Part shown: positions 1 through 8,609 of the stretch, piece after piece
How the letters are laid out: each line of letters begins with the position of its first letter
How positions within the stretch are numbered: the first letter of the stretch is position 1
From: Succinimonas sp963628765
Lineage (GTDB): Bacteria > Pseudomonadota > Gammaproteobacteria > Enterobacterales > Succinivibrionaceae
NCBI GenBank assembly: GCA_963628765.1
Contig: CAVGFV010000022.1
Coordinates: 1 to 31,460 of the forward strand
Reading direction: 5' to 3'
Length of the DNA stretch: 31,460 bases
Translations under genes and position numbers: made by a program
Notes under the pieces: generated by a model
Told to the model about the DNA's origin: nothing
Seen by the model: only the letters and a program-made list of their open reading frames with translations
Database searches by the model: none

Positions 1-227
1 AGAATAGGCTTGTGATCAAAGAGGAATCTTAGTACAAAAAATTGTAAAAGTCAGAATAACAAGTTATCAACAACTTTCACAGACAAGTAAGCACTCTTGT
101 AATCCACGTTTTTCTTTATTTTTTTTTGCTCTAATTCATTTCCTAAACTAAAGACAAAGTACCATTCTTAGATATGTATTGTAAAATGGCATTTGATATA
201 TTTTTACTTCACCATTGGAACGTAATT
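1..227. other. Upstream region of nadB, no gene seen
   Basis: AT-rich sequence with no credible coding frame. It should contain the nadB promoter, but I cannot choose boxes with confidence. In many gammaproteobacteria rpoE lies divergent at this place; nothing in this stretch shows it. Confidence 0.3.
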
Positions 228-1868
228 ATGGATACAAATACACAAAATAAGAACATAGTTCATAGAACTGACGTGTTAGTAATCGGAAGTGGTGCTGCAG
301 GGTTATCACTCGCAATATGCCTGTCAAAAAAATCAAAGGTGATAGTATTATCTAAAGCTCAAGCAAACGCCGGCTCAACAAACTATGCTCAAGGTGGTAT
401 AGCCGGAGTATACAATCCTTTAGACGATCACGATTCTGTAGAGGAACATATACAAGATACAATGGTAGCAGGTGGCGGTATTTGTGATCCTGATGCAGTT
501 GCCTTTACCTTAAGAAATGCACACGACAGTATTGAATGGTTAATCAAAGAAGGTGTTCCTTTTGATCAAAAAGAAGTTCCTTCTGAAGAAAAAGAACAAT
601 CACCATATCATTTACATAGAGAAGGCGGACACTCACATCGTCGAATTTTCCATGCAGCAGATCATACAGGGCACACAATACAAGAAACACTCTTGGATCA
701 AGCTGGCAAAAATGAAAATATAACCCTTTTAGCTCACTACAATGCAATTGATCTTATTACCACAAGAAAACTTGGTCTAGCAGGCAATAGAGTTCTAGGA
801 GCCTACGTATACAATACCAAAACAAACCAAGTAGAAACAATTCTTGCTAAATTCGTTGCTCTATGTACTGGCGGAGCTTCTAAAGTATATCAGTATACCT
901 GTAACCCAGAAGTTTCATCAGGTGATGGTATAGCAATAGCTTGGAGAGCTGGATGTCGCGTAGCAAACATGGAATTTAATCAATTTCACCCTACCACTCT
1001 CTACAATCCAAACGATCGTAACTTCTTACTCACAGAAGCTCTTCGTGGCGAAGGAGCTCAATTAAAACGTCCTGATGGCACCAGATTCATGCCTGATTAC
1101 GATAAAAGAGAAGAACTTGCTCCTAGAGATATCGTTGCAAGAGCAATTGATCATGAAATGAAAAAACTAGGCGTTGACTGTATGTACTTAGATATCAGTC
1201 ATAAACCAGCTGATTTCTTAAAGAAACACTTCCCAACCATTTATGAACGTTGCTTAAAAGCAGGTATTGATATCACCAAGGAACCTATCCCTATCGTTCC
1301 TGCAGCTCATTTTACCTGTGGTGGCGTTATGGTTGATCGTCGTGGTCGTACTGATATTGAATGCTTATATGCTGTAGGTGAAGTTTCATATACAGGCTTA
1401 CATGGTGCTAATAGATTAGCATCAAATTCCCTTCTTGAATGCGTCGTTTACGGAAGAGCGGCAGCTGAAGACATTCTTGTGCGCCTCCCAATCGCTATTA
1501 CCCCTCCAGATGTTCCAAGTTGGGATGAAAGTAAGGTTACCGATGCTGACGAAGAAGTTGTAATTCACCATAATTGGCATGAACTCCGCCTAATGATGTG
1601 GGATTACGTAGGTATCGTTAGAACTGACAAGAGATTGGAAAGAGCTATGCACCGTATCAAGCTTCTTGAGAGCGAAGTACATGAGTTCTATTCTAACTTT
1701 AGAGTTACTAGCAACCTTCTCGAACTTAGAAATCTTCTTCAAGTTGCTGAACTTATTGTTCGTTCTGCAATGAAGAGAAAGAATTCTGTTGGTCTCCACT
1801 ACAATATCGATCATTTAAATCCACCAGAGGATAACAAACCAACTATTCTTTCACCTTTTGAAGAATAA
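228..1868 (+). CDS. nadB: L-aspartate oxidase NadB
   Basis: Flavoenzyme that oxidises L-aspartate to iminoaspartate, the first step of de novo NAD synthesis in the cytoplasm; in anaerobes of this family fumarate can replace oxygen as electron acceptor. The 546-residue product has the N-terminal FAD-binding GSGAAG motif (residues 20-25), the substrate-site stretch EFNQFHPTTLY, the ALRGEGA and APRDIVARAID blocks with the conserved active-site arginine region, and the C-terminal flavin motif ASNSLLECVVYGRAAAED. The length matches E. coli NadB (about 540). I chose ATG 228, preceded by TTGGAA, over the in-frame ATG at 174, which would add 18 residues unrelated to the family and has no ribosome-binding site. 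It stands alone, ends at a strong terminator and converges on the ABC transporter unit. NadA and NadC are not in the window. Confidence 0.96.
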   Translation: MDTNTQNKNIVHRTDVLVIGSGAAGLSLAICLSKKSKVIVLSKAQANAGSTNYAQGGIAGVYNPLDDHDSVEEHIQDTMVAGGGICDPDAVAFTLRNAHDSIEWLIKEGVPFDQKEVPSEEKEQSPYHLHREGGHSHRRIFHAADHTGHTIQETLLDQAGKNENITLLAHYNAIDLITTRKLGLAGNRVLGAYVYNTKTNQVETILAKFVALCTGGASKVYQYTCNPEVSSGDGIAIAWRAGCRVANMEFNQFHPTTLYNPNDRNFLLTEALRGEGAQLKRPDGTRFMPDYDKREELAPRDIVARAIDHEMKKLGVDCMYLDISHKPADFLKKHFPTIYERCLKAGIDITKEPIPIVPAAHFTCGGVMVDRRGRTDIECLYAVGEVSYTGLHGANRLASNSLLECVVYGRAAAEDILVRLPIAITPPDVPSWDESKVTDADEEVVIHHNWHELRLMMWDYVGIVRTDKRLERAMHRIKLLESEVHEFYSNFRVTSNLLELRNLLQVAELIVRSAMKRKNSVGLHYNIDHLNPPEDNKPTILSPFEE

Positions 1869-1890
1869 AGTTTGCTCTTCCTAGAATGAC

Positions 1891-1925
1891 AAAAGCCACA
1901 TAGATATAACATCTATGTGGCTTTT
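1891..1925. terminator. Bidirectional terminator between nadB and the ABC ATPase gene
   Basis: A perfect 15-bp stem, AAAAGCCACATAGAT pairing with ATCTATGTGGCTTTT around a 5-nt loop. It has A-runs on one side and T-runs on the other, so it can stop transcripts from either direction. It sits between two convergent genes. Confidence 0.9.
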
Positions 1926-1942
1926 TAAGTTATTAACAAGTG

Positions 1943-2686
1943 CTATTGAATAAGTTCAAACTTTTTGTAGCCATTGTTTTCGTAGACTCTTATTGGAATA
2001 TCATAAATACTTGTTAATATCTCTCCTGTGATTTCCTTGTATGGCACTACATCAAATTTTTTGTTTTTATAAAAACAACCAAATAACACATTTCTAGAAA
2101 AGCTAAAGGCTGAAAAAAGATCATGTGTGACCATAGCGATACCCGGCGCATTATCTTCGGCAATGATTTCTAATAGAAGATTCTTAAATTCAACCCGACT
2201 TTTTAAATCCAAGCTACTATCTGGTTCGTCTAACAACATAAAATTGGCATTCTGCATTAGAGCTCTAGCCAAACTTACCTTTGCTTTTTCTCCACCAGAT
2301 AAGGTGTCCACAAATCTATCTTTAAGGTTTTGAAGGTGGAGTTTTTCAAGGATATTCTCCACAAAAGAATTTTTGCTCTTAGAGATGGACATCCCTTTTA
2401 CAGCACCTAATTCAACAATTTCTCTTACTGTTAAAGGGTATTTGATATCAAAAAATTGAGGGACATAGGAAATAAGACCTTTGTTTATGTCTTTTGAGGT
2501 TAACTTTTTATCATTTAAAAAAATTTCCCCACTTTTTGCATATTGAAGGCCAAGAATTGCTCTTAAAAGGGTCGATTTACCACAACCATTTGCGCCTAAG
2601 ATAATTAACAATTCGCCCTTTTTTAATCTAAATGAAACCTGTACTTCATTTTGAAGTAGTAAATTCTTTACTTCCAATTCAGACAT
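1943..2686 (-). CDS. ABC transporter ATP-binding protein, FecE/BtuD class
   Basis: Cytoplasmic ATPase that would power the neighbouring FecCD-type permease. In the 247 residues I see the Walker A motif GANGCGKST (31-39), a Q-loop glutamine near 77, the ABC signature LSGGE (129-133), Walker B FMLLDEP (149-155) and the switch histidine in MVTHD (about 188). The start overlaps the end of the permease gene by 8 bases, which suggests translational coupling. Family members import ferric siderophores, haem, cobalamin or molybdate; the sequence does not settle which. No periplasmic binding protein gene is visible next to it. Confidence 0.93.
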   Translation of the reverse strand: MSELEVKNLLLQNEVQVSFRLKKGELLIILGANGCGKSTLLRAILGLQYAKSGEIFLNDKKLTSKDINKGLISYVPQFFDIKYPLTVREIVELGAVKGMSISKSKNSFVENILEKLHLQNLKDRFVDTLSGGEKAKVSLARALMQNANFMLLDEPDSSLDLKSRVEFKNLLLEIIAEDNAPGIAMVTHDLFSAFSFSRNVLFGCFYKNKKFDVVPYKEITGEILTSIYDIPIRVYENNGYKKFELIQ

Positions 2687-3641
2687 AGCTTTTTTTCATT
2701 GATTTAAAAAGTAATAGCAAAAATACAGGGGCCCCAATAATACTTGTGACAATACCTGCTGGTATTTCAACATCCGTTAATATTCGTGCCAAGAAGTCAC
2801 AAACAACCATGAAAGACGCACCCCATAGAAATACTAAAGGTAGTAAAGCTCTATGGTTAACGGTATAAATATAACGTAAAACGCCCGGTATAATTAGTGA
2901 AACCCAACCGATTACTCCTGAAACTGACACAGCCGCCGAAGATGAGATTGCCGCAAAAACCATAATTAAAAACGCTATAGTTTTAACATTAACACCTTGG
3001 GATATTAGGACATCGTAAGGAAGTATTAAAACATCAAGCCAGCGACTTAAAATAAATAAAAGAATAATGGGAATAAAGCCAAACAAAAGTAGAAGAATTA
3101 TTTCATGCCAGCCAATACCGTTTAGGCTACCCATAAAATAATATGAAGTACCAAAAATCGAGCCATAATCAGGCAAGAAATACCTTAAAAAACTTAACAG
3201 AGAAGAGAGAAGCGACGAAATAATAATTCCTGTTAGAATCAATATTAAAACAGAAAAACGCCCTCGCCTTACCATAAAATTTGAAATAATAATTACTATG
3301 GAAGTAGCAGTGATCCCTGAAAGGAATGAGAGTACAGGTATAAACCAAGGATTTACTCCCAATATTAATCCTAGTACAACACCTAAAACAGCTCCTGCCG
3401 ACGTACCTAGGAGATCTGGAGATACCAAAGTATTCTGAAACACACTTTGGCATGACATTCCTGAGACCGATAGAATTCCACCAAGAACAAGTGCTCCTAT
3501 AGTTCTTGGCAAACGAACTAATGTAAAAATATCGTTATTATTGAAATCATTAACAATAGGAAGACTGAAGCCATTACTTCCATAAGAAATTGAAATCAAA
3601 AACACTAATATCAGAAAAGAAGTGGCAAACAGTATTCTCAT
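2679..3641 (-). CDS. FecCD/BtuC-family ABC transporter permease
   Basis: Inner-membrane permease for a metal-chelate or vitamin class importer. The 320 residues are almost entirely hydrophobic helices, with the family hallmarks RLPRTIGALVLGGILSVSG near the N-terminus, the NTLVSPDLLGTSAGAVLG stretch after it and GVIGWVSLIIPGVLRYIYT in the C-terminal third. The length is at the short end of the family (about 320-350). It starts 23 bases after the ferredoxin gene without an obvious Shine-Dalgarno sequence, and it overlaps the ATPase gene at its end. The three genes therefore look like one transcription unit. The substrate is unknown. Confidence 0.93.
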   Translation of the reverse strand: MRILFATSFLILVFLISISYGSNGFSLPIVNDFNNNDIFTLVRLPRTIGALVLGGILSVSGMSCQSVFQNTLVSPDLLGTSAGAVLGVVLGLILGVNPWFIPVLSFLSGITATSIVIIISNFMVRRGRFSVLILILTGIIISSLLSSLLSFLRYFLPDYGSIFGTSYYFMGSLNGIGWHEIILLLLFGFIPIILLFILSRWLDVLILPYDVLISQGVNVKTIAFLIMVFAAISSSAAVSVSGVIGWVSLIIPGVLRYIYTVNHRALLPLVFLWGASFMVVCDFLARILTDVEIPAGIVTSIIGAPVFLLLLFKSMKKSYV

Positions 3642-3664
3642 TGAACTGTTGTTATTAAATAATT

Positions 3665-3874
3665 TTAATTCTTTGATTCGTCGTCTGAATCCTCATCAGG
3701 AATTTCTTCTATTGCACCAAATGGGCATTCTTCGCTACATGAACCGCAATCAGCACATAAAGAAGAATCAAGATGGCAGATATTTTTTTCCTCATCGTAT
3801 GTAATAGCACCACATGGGCAACATTCACAACAATTTTGACAACCAGTGCAAAGTTCTTCGTTAATTTTAAACAT
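3665..3874 (-). CDS. Small 2x[4Fe-4S] ferredoxin
   Basis: A 69-residue electron carrier of the clostridial ferredoxin type. Two classical cluster motifs are intact: C9xxC12xxC15xxxC19P and C40xxC43xxC46xxxC50P. Extra cysteines at 16, 18, 21 and 33 are unusual, as is the very acidic tail (EEIPDEDSDDESKN). It is the first gene of a likely operon with an ABC permease and ATPase. A role linking reductant to metal-chelate uptake or release is possible, but it is only inferred from position. The start is ATG 3874 with a GGA element about 8 bases upstream, and a consensus -10 box lies near 3932-3937. Confidence 0.93.
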   Translation of the reverse strand: MFKINEELCTGCQNCCECCPCGAITYDEEKNICHLDSSLCADCGSCSEECPFGAIEEIPDEDSDDESKN

Positions 3875-3931
3875 TATGAAATTCCAATTAGAATCTTAAA
3901 CTATTAAAGATTTAGAGCTATTTTTGTCGCT

Positions 3932-3958
3932 ATTATAAACTCAGTACACAAATATCAA
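3932..3958 (-). promoter_or_regulatory. Candidate sigma70 promoter of the ferredoxin-permease-ATPase unit
   Basis: On the minus strand a perfect TATAAT (3932-3937) is preceded by TTGATA (3953-3958). The 15-base spacer is shorter than ideal. It lies about 60 bases upstream of the ferredoxin start. The -35 hexamer falls inside one arm of an inverted repeat. Confidence 0.5.
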
Positions 3959-3992
3959 TATAAATTCTTAACTAAAAACTCATATTGATATT
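3951..3992. promoter_or_regulatory. Inverted repeat covering the -35 region of the ferredoxin unit
   Basis: The arms AATATCAATAT (3951-3961) and ATATTGATATT (3982-3992) are perfectly complementary over 11 bp with 20 bases between. One arm overlaps the candidate -35 box, so a repressor operator is plausible. The arms are AT-rich, so chance cannot be excluded. Confidence 0.4.
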
Positions 3993-3995
3993 ACA

Positions 3996-4030
3996 AAAAA
4001 GAGAGAAACACAAAGTGCCCCTCTCTTTTT
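3996..4030 (-). terminator. Terminator after pilU
   Basis: A stem of AAAAAGAGAG with CTCTCTTTTT, and an inner CAC/GTG pairing in the loop. On the minus strand it ends in a T-run just after the pilU stop codon. Confidence 0.75.
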
Positions 4031-4045
4031 ACAAGAAACAAGAAA

Positions 4046-5167
4046 TTATTCAAATACTACATTTGACATTTCATCACTGTCTTTTACTCCACCAGCAAGC
4101 TTGATCATCAAACGAACTTCGTTTTCAGAGTCAGCGTAATGGAGAGCATCAGAGTAGCTGATAATACCTTGTTGATATAGTTTGAACAAGCTTTGATCGA
4201 AGGTAGTCATACCAGCTTCTGGAGACTTCTGCATAATTTCCTTCAACTTATAAAGCTCGTTCTTTTGTAGAGCATCTGCAACAGTCGGAGTATTTACAAG
4301 AATATCGAATGCCGCTCTACGTCCACCACTGGTGGTTTCAATAAGTTGCTGTGCGATAATCGCCTTTAAGTTAACAGAAAGGTCGAAGAGCATCTGTCTT
4401 TGAGCACTTTCAGGAACCAAGTGCATTATACGGTCAATTGCTTGGTTAGCGTTGTTTGCGTGGAGGGTTGCTAATACAAGGTGACCGGTTTCAGCAAATG
4501 ACAATGCGAATTCCATTGTTTCACGAGAACGAATTTCGCCGATGAGGATAACATCAGGAGCCTGACGCAAAGCTGATTTAAGAGCCGCATCGAAGCTCAT
4601 AGTATCGGTTCCAACTTCTCTTTGGGTTATCAATGAACGTCTATGGTGGTGTACATATTCGATAGGGTCTTCGATTGTTAGAATATGTCCATCAGAGTTC
4701 AAATTTCTATAACCAATCATTGCTGCCTGTGTTGTTGACTTACCAGCACCAGTAGCACCAACGAACAATAACAAACCACGGTCTTCCATAACCCATTTTG
4801 TAAATGTTGGAGGAAGATGTAATTCTTCAGTTGTTGGAATCTTTTCAACAATACGACGGAATACTACACCAGGATAAGAAAGCTGCCAGAAACAGCTTAC
4901 ACGGTATCTTCCTAGGTCAGGACGTTGCACTGCGAAGTTCGCTTCACGTTGTTCGTCAAATTCCTTTAAAAGGTCAGGACGATCAATCATTGTTTCACGA
5001 ACAAGTTCAGCTACCTGCTCTTGAGTTAACTTACCTGGTTCAATAGGAGTAAGGTGTCCATCAAGCTTTACTGCTGCCTCTAGACCTACTGTTAAGAAAA
5101 GGTCGGAAGCATTATTGTCATTCATAAACTGCAAATAGCGGTCTATTTTTAACGGCTTTTCGTACAT
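4046..5167 (-). CDS. pilU: Type IV pilus retraction ATPase PilU
   Basis: Hexameric secretion-type ATPase at the inner-membrane base of type IV pili, an accessory motor that works with PilT. The 373 residues contain a PAS-like N-terminal domain (ASDLFLTVG), Walker A GATGAGKST (137-145), the Asp box ILTIEDPIEYVH, the Walker B region DVILIGEIR and the His box TGHLVLATLHANN. The GAGKST form of the P-loop and the charged C-terminal tail beyond the core distinguish it from PilT. It lies 13 bases downstream of pilT in the same direction, so the two are probably co-transcribed. No pilin or assembly genes are in the window. Confidence 0.93.
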   Translation of the reverse strand: MYEKPLKIDRYLQFMNDNNASDLFLTVGLEAAVKLDGHLTPIEPGKLTQEQVAELVRETMIDRPDLLKEFDEQREANFAVQRPDLGRYRVSCFWQLSYPGVVFRRIVEKIPTTEELHLPPTFTKWVMEDRGLLLFVGATGAGKSTTQAAMIGYRNLNSDGHILTIEDPIEYVHHHRRSLITQREVGTDTMSFDAALKSALRQAPDVILIGEIRSRETMEFALSFAETGHLVLATLHANNANQAIDRIMHLVPESAQRQMLFDLSVNLKAIIAQQLIETTSGGRRAAFDILVNTPTVADALQKNELYKLKEIMQKSPEAGMTTFDQSLFKLYQQGIISYSDALHYADSENEVRLMIKLAGGVKDSDEMSNVVFE

Positions 5168-5180
5168 ATTTTTTCCTCTA

Positions 5181-6266
5181 TTAGAACCTTGGACCAGCAG
5201 CTATGCTATTAGGATCTTGAGCCTTGGTTCTTGCTTCAGCTACGCTTATGATGCCTCTTGAAACAAGATTACTTAATGCGCTGTCCAATGTATTCATACC
5301 ATGACTTGCACCAGTCTGAATTATAGAGTACATCTGAGCAACTTTGTTTTCACGAATCAAATTTCTTATTGCTGGAATACCAATCATGATTTCGTGAGCT
5401 GCAACTCGACCACCACCATTTTTCTTAAGCAATGTCTGAGAAATTACAGCATTCAATGATTCTGAAAGCATTGATCTAACCATGCTCTTTTCTTCGCCAG
5501 GGAACACGTCAATAACACGGTCAATGGTTTTTGCTGCAGAGCTTGTATGAAGTGTACCAAATACAAGGTGACCAGTTTCAGCAGCGGTAAGAGCCAAACG
5601 TACAGTTTCAATATCACGCAACTCACCTACGAGGATAATATCAGGGTCTTCACGGAGAGCTGAACGCAATGCGTTAGAGAATGACATTGTGTCACGATGT
5701 ACTTCTCTTTGGTTAACCATGCATAATTTATTATGGTGAACGAATTCAATAGGATCTTCTATGGTAATAATATGATCATGACGTGTTGAATTAACATAAT
5801 CAACCATTGCTGCTAAGGTGGTAGATTTACCAGAGCCAGTAGGACCTGTTACAAGTACCAAACCACGTGGAGCAGATGCTATCTTTTCGAAAATTTTAGG
5901 ACAATTAAGCTGTTCTAGAGTTAAAACTTTAGAAGGAATGGTACGGAATACTACTGCCATACCACGATCTTGGTTAAATACGTTAACACGGAAACGCGCA
6001 AGATTAGGAACTTCAAATGAAAAGTCGCATTCCAAAGTCTCTTCAAACTCCTTGCGTTGATGGTCATTCATGATATCGTATACAAGGTTGTGAACGGTTG
6101 TTTTATCAAGAGGTTCCATGTCTCTGACTTCCATAGTCAACTTATCAGTTGTCTTGAGTTTACGCATATCGCCATCGACACGAATCATTGGTGGTACACC
6201 AGCGGAAAGGTGTAAGTCAGAAGCATTGTTCTTTACACCGTAAAGCAGTAAATCTAGAATATCCAT
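5181..6266 (-). CDS. pilT: Type IV pilus retraction ATPase PilT
   Basis: Main motor for pilus retraction and twitching motility; a hexameric ATPase on the cytoplasmic side of the pilus machine. Seen in 361 residues: ASDLHLSAGVPPMIRVDG at the N-terminus, Walker A GPTGSGKST (141-149), Asp box TIEDPIEF, Walker B DIILVGELRD (209-218), His box TGHLVFGTLHT (231-241) and the PilT-diagnostic AIRNLIRE helix near residue 310. Compared with remembered Pseudomonas PilT (344 residues) there are about twelve extra residues around 38-56. It is divergent from yggS across 53 bases, the usual gammaproteobacterial arrangement. Confidence 0.95.
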   Translation of the reverse strand: MDILDLLLYGVKNNASDLHLSAGVPPMIRVDGDMRKLKTTDKLTMEVRDMEPLDKTTVHNLVYDIMNDHQRKEFEETLECDFSFEVPNLARFRVNVFNQDRGMAVVFRTIPSKVLTLEQLNCPKIFEKIASAPRGLVLVTGPTGSGKSTTLAAMVDYVNSTRHDHIITIEDPIEFVHHNKLCMVNQREVHRDTMSFSNALRSALREDPDIILVGELRDIETVRLALTAAETGHLVFGTLHTSSAAKTIDRVIDVFPGEEKSMVRSMLSESLNAVISQTLLKKNGGGRVAAHEIMIGIPAIRNLIRENKVAQMYSIIQTGASHGMNTLDSALSNLVSRGIISVAEARTKAQDPNSIAAGPRF

Positions 6267-6319
6267 TTGTTAGTTCTCTATCACATGAAAGATAGTACAC
6301 AAAAATTGGTACTGTTAAT

Positions 6320-7024
6320 ATGAGTAAAATACTAGAAAATATTACCACCATAAAAGAACAAATTGTTAAATTTGCTACATCCGTTAAACGAGATCCCTCA
6401 GAAATTACACTTCTTGCTGTCAGTAAGACAAAACCTGTGGCTGATATTCTTGAAGCTTATAAGTCTGGACAACGCCATTTTGGAGAGTCATATGCGCAAG
6501 AAGCTTGTGCAAAAATTGATGAAATTACCAATCTTGGCATGCGAGATATCAAATGGCACTTCATTGGTCCTGTTCAATCAAACAAGACCAAAATCATTGC
6601 TGAACATTTTGATGTTGTAGAAAGCATTGACAGAATAAAAATTGCTGAAAGATTAAATAATCAAAGACCTTCATACATGGAACCTTTGAAAGTGCTCATC
6701 CAGGTTAATATCAGTGGTGAAGCTCAAAAATCTGGTTGCACTTATGAGGAACTTCCTAAGCTTGTTGAATTCATCACTAATGAATGCAAACAATTAACAT
6801 TGGTAGGCCTAATGGGAATAGCAGAAAATGCTGTTAACAAAGCTGACATTGTTCCACAATTCGATAAGTTAAAGAGCACATTTGATGATTTAAAATCAAA
6901 AGGTTATCAGCTCTCTGTCCTCTCCTTAGGCATGACCCACGATATGGAATACGCAATTTCTTCTGGTAGTACAGAAGTACGTATAGGAACTGCCATATTC
7001 GGACCAAGACAATATCATAATTAA
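6320..7024 (+). CDS. yggS: Pyridoxal phosphate homeostasis protein, YggS/PLPBP family
   Basis: Cytoplasmic PLP-binding protein with an alanine-racemase-type barrel. It has no known catalytic activity and buffers vitamin B6 and amino-acid pools. The 234 residues show the PLP lysine in LLAVSKTKP (K36), the block FGESYAQE, the block WHFIGPVQSNK and the C-terminal SLGMTHDMEYAISSGSTEVRIGTAIFG that holds the phosphate. It is first in a set with proC, yggT and yggU, a conserved gammaproteobacterial neighbourhood, and lies 10 bases ahead of proC. No strong Shine-Dalgarno sequence is visible before ATG 6320. Confidence 0.95.
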   Translation: MSKILENITTIKEQIVKFATSVKRDPSEITLLAVSKTKPVADILEAYKSGQRHFGESYAQEACAKIDEITNLGMRDIKWHFIGPVQSNKTKIIAEHFDVVESIDRIKIAERLNNQRPSYMEPLKVLIQVNISGEAQKSGCTYEELPKLVEFITNECKQLTLVGLMGIAENAVNKADIVPQFDKLKSTFDDLKSKGYQLSVLSLGMTHDMEYAISSGSTEVRIGTAIFGPRQYHN

Positions 7025-7034
7025 GGAAATACAT

Positions 7035-7862
7035 ATGATTAAGCATCAAAAAATAGCATTTGTCGGCGGTGGAAACATGGCCCAGTGTCTAATTCAGGGA
7101 TTGGTAAAGAGTGGCTATCCTAAGACATTAATTTTCGTTTCTACCCCACATCAAGAAAAGGTTGATCTCCTCAAAAATAAATTTGGAATTAATGGCACCA
7201 CTGATAATGTAGCTTTTGTAAAGGATGCTGAAATAGTAGTTCTTGCTGTAAAACCACAAGTTATGGCTGGTGTTCTTAATGAGTTGAACTCAAAAATCTC
7301 CGACTTTAGCAATAAGCTTATCATCTCAATAATGGCTGGTGTAACCATAAATAGAATTGGCTCTCTTTTAAATGGTGCATCTAGAGTAATAAGAGTTATG
7401 CCTAACACTCCAGCTCTTATTGGTTATGGAATGGCTGGCATTTATGCTAGTGAAAATGCGACTAAAGATGATAAAGAATACGCATCAGAGTTATTAGGAT
7501 CTGTTGGTAAAATTGTTTATGTTGATTCCGAGCAAGCCATCGATGCTATAACAGCTATTTCAGGTAGCGCACCTGCTTACTTTTTCTACTTTATGGAATG
7601 TTTGGCAAAGAAAGCCATGGCTTACAATTTTAGTGAAAAAGATGCACGAGCAATCATTGAACAGGTTGCACTAGGCTCTGCTGAAATGGTGCTAAGAAAC
7701 CAAGATAAAACTCTTGAGGAATTAAGAGCTGCTGTTACATCAAAAGGTGGGACAACATACGAAGCTCTTAAAGTTTTCTCAGAAGAGAATTTAGAAGAAA
7801 CCGTTTCAAAAGCTCTTGATGCTTGTTGTAAAAGAGCTAATGAAATGGCGAAACAGTTTTAG
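7035..7862 (+). CDS. proC: Pyrroline-5-carboxylate reductase ProC
   Basis: Reduces 1-pyrroline-5-carboxylate to L-proline with NAD(P)H, the last step of proline synthesis. The 275 residues begin with a Rossmann motif (VGGGNMAQCLIQGL). They include the LAVKPQ strand, the RVMPNTPALIGYGM substrate loop, the GSAPAYFFYFME dimer helix and the family signature AAVTSKGGTTYEAL near residue 240. A good AAGGAA ribosome-binding site precedes ATG 7035. It is closely linked to yggS upstream and followed by a terminator, so yggT may start a new transcript. Confidence 0.97.
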   Translation: MIKHQKIAFVGGGNMAQCLIQGLVKSGYPKTLIFVSTPHQEKVDLLKNKFGINGTTDNVAFVKDAEIVVLAVKPQVMAGVLNELNSKISDFSNKLIISIMAGVTINRIGSLLNGASRVIRVMPNTPALIGYGMAGIYASENATKDDKEYASELLGSVGKIVYVDSEQAIDAITAISGSAPAYFFYFMECLAKKAMAYNFSEKDARAIIEQVALGSAEMVLRNQDKTLEELRAAVTSKGGTTYEALKVFSEENLEETVSKALDACCKRANEMAKQF

Positions 7863-7921
7863 TACTTGTTTGTAAAAACATCTTTACTAACAACTTCTTT
7901 AAATTTTTAGACTGTTCTTAT

Positions 7922-7958
7922 AAAATACAAGGGTATTACGACAACGCCCTTGTATTTT
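7922..7958 (+). terminator. Terminator after proC
   Basis: A 12-bp stem AAAATACAAGGG with CCCTTGTATTTT around a 13-base loop, followed by a T-run. It lies 60 bases after the proC stop. Confidence 0.85.
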
Positions 7959-8056
7959 TTTGTCTGTTGTTTCGTTTCTTTTTAAAATTATTATTTTCAG
8001 CAATCTTGCTTAAGCATCCCGTTAAAATTAGTACTTACTAAAAGAGGTATTTACAT

Positions 8057-8608
8057 ATGAGTCCTATTTTTATGTTATCTATGGTACCAGCACTAATTTT
8101 CTTTACGAGATTTCTAATGGAATATACAGGGTGTGATTATTATCATCCTGCTTGCCGTGCAATCACTTATATAACAAATCCTTTTATGAAACTAATTCGT
8201 ATTAAATCTATAAAGGATTGCAATATCTCAGCAGCTATTTGGACTGTTGTCATGGGAGAAGTATTTGGAATAGGAATGCTATGGTATCTCAATGGTAGCA
8301 TGCCTTTATCAGTTATATTTCCATTGGCCATATTAACTTTTGTACTTCTTATATGGACGATTTTGTATTATTTCCTTATCATAATGTTTGTTGGTGCAAT
8401 TTTAAGTTGGATCCCTTCAGAATCAATAAAACCTTGGGGATACCTGTTATTTAAATTATCATCACCAATTACAGCTCCATTTGATCGTATTATTCCTCCT
8501 ATCGGAATGTTTTCATTATCATTTTTTGTGGCATTTTTGTTGTTAAGTTTCGTTTGCAGTAATGTTATGCCTTACGTCATTAAATTTGTTATAAGTATAA
8601 TTTCTTAA
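8057..8608 (+). CDS. yggT: YggT-family membrane protein
   Basis: Inner-membrane protein of the YGGT family, whose function is poorly defined (family members have been linked to osmotic tolerance and cell-division loci). The 183 residues contain two YGGT repeats: an N-terminal half with PAL/FFTRFLMEY and TNPFMKLIR, and a C-terminal half with the more typical VGAILSWIP, SSPITAPFDRIIPPIG and FFVAFLLLSFV. Four or more hydrophobic helices are evident. An AGAGG element precedes ATG 8057. It is separated from proC by a terminator and runs straight into yggU, whose ATG begins one base after the yggT stop codon. Confidence 0.9.
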   Translation: MSPIFMLSMVPALIFFTRFLMEYTGCDYYHPACRAITYITNPFMKLIRIKSIKDCNISAAIWTVVMGEVFGIGMLWYLNGSMPLSVIFPLAILTFVLLIWTILYYFLIIMFVGAILSWIPSESIKPWGYLLFKLSSPITAPFDRIIPPIGMFSLSFFVAFLLLSFVCSNVMPYVIKFVISIIS

Positions 8609-8609
8609 T

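Noticed and set aside
61..85. DnaA-box-like TTATCAACA
   Set aside because: Single copy with one mismatch and no cluster; not an origin.
174..227. Earlier in-frame ATG for nadB
   Set aside because: It adds 18 residues with no family similarity and lacks a ribosome-binding site; ATG 228 fits both.
3875..3995. Fur box before the ferredoxin-importer unit
   Set aside because: The inverted repeat there does not fit the 19-bp GATAATGATAATCATTATC pattern well enough.
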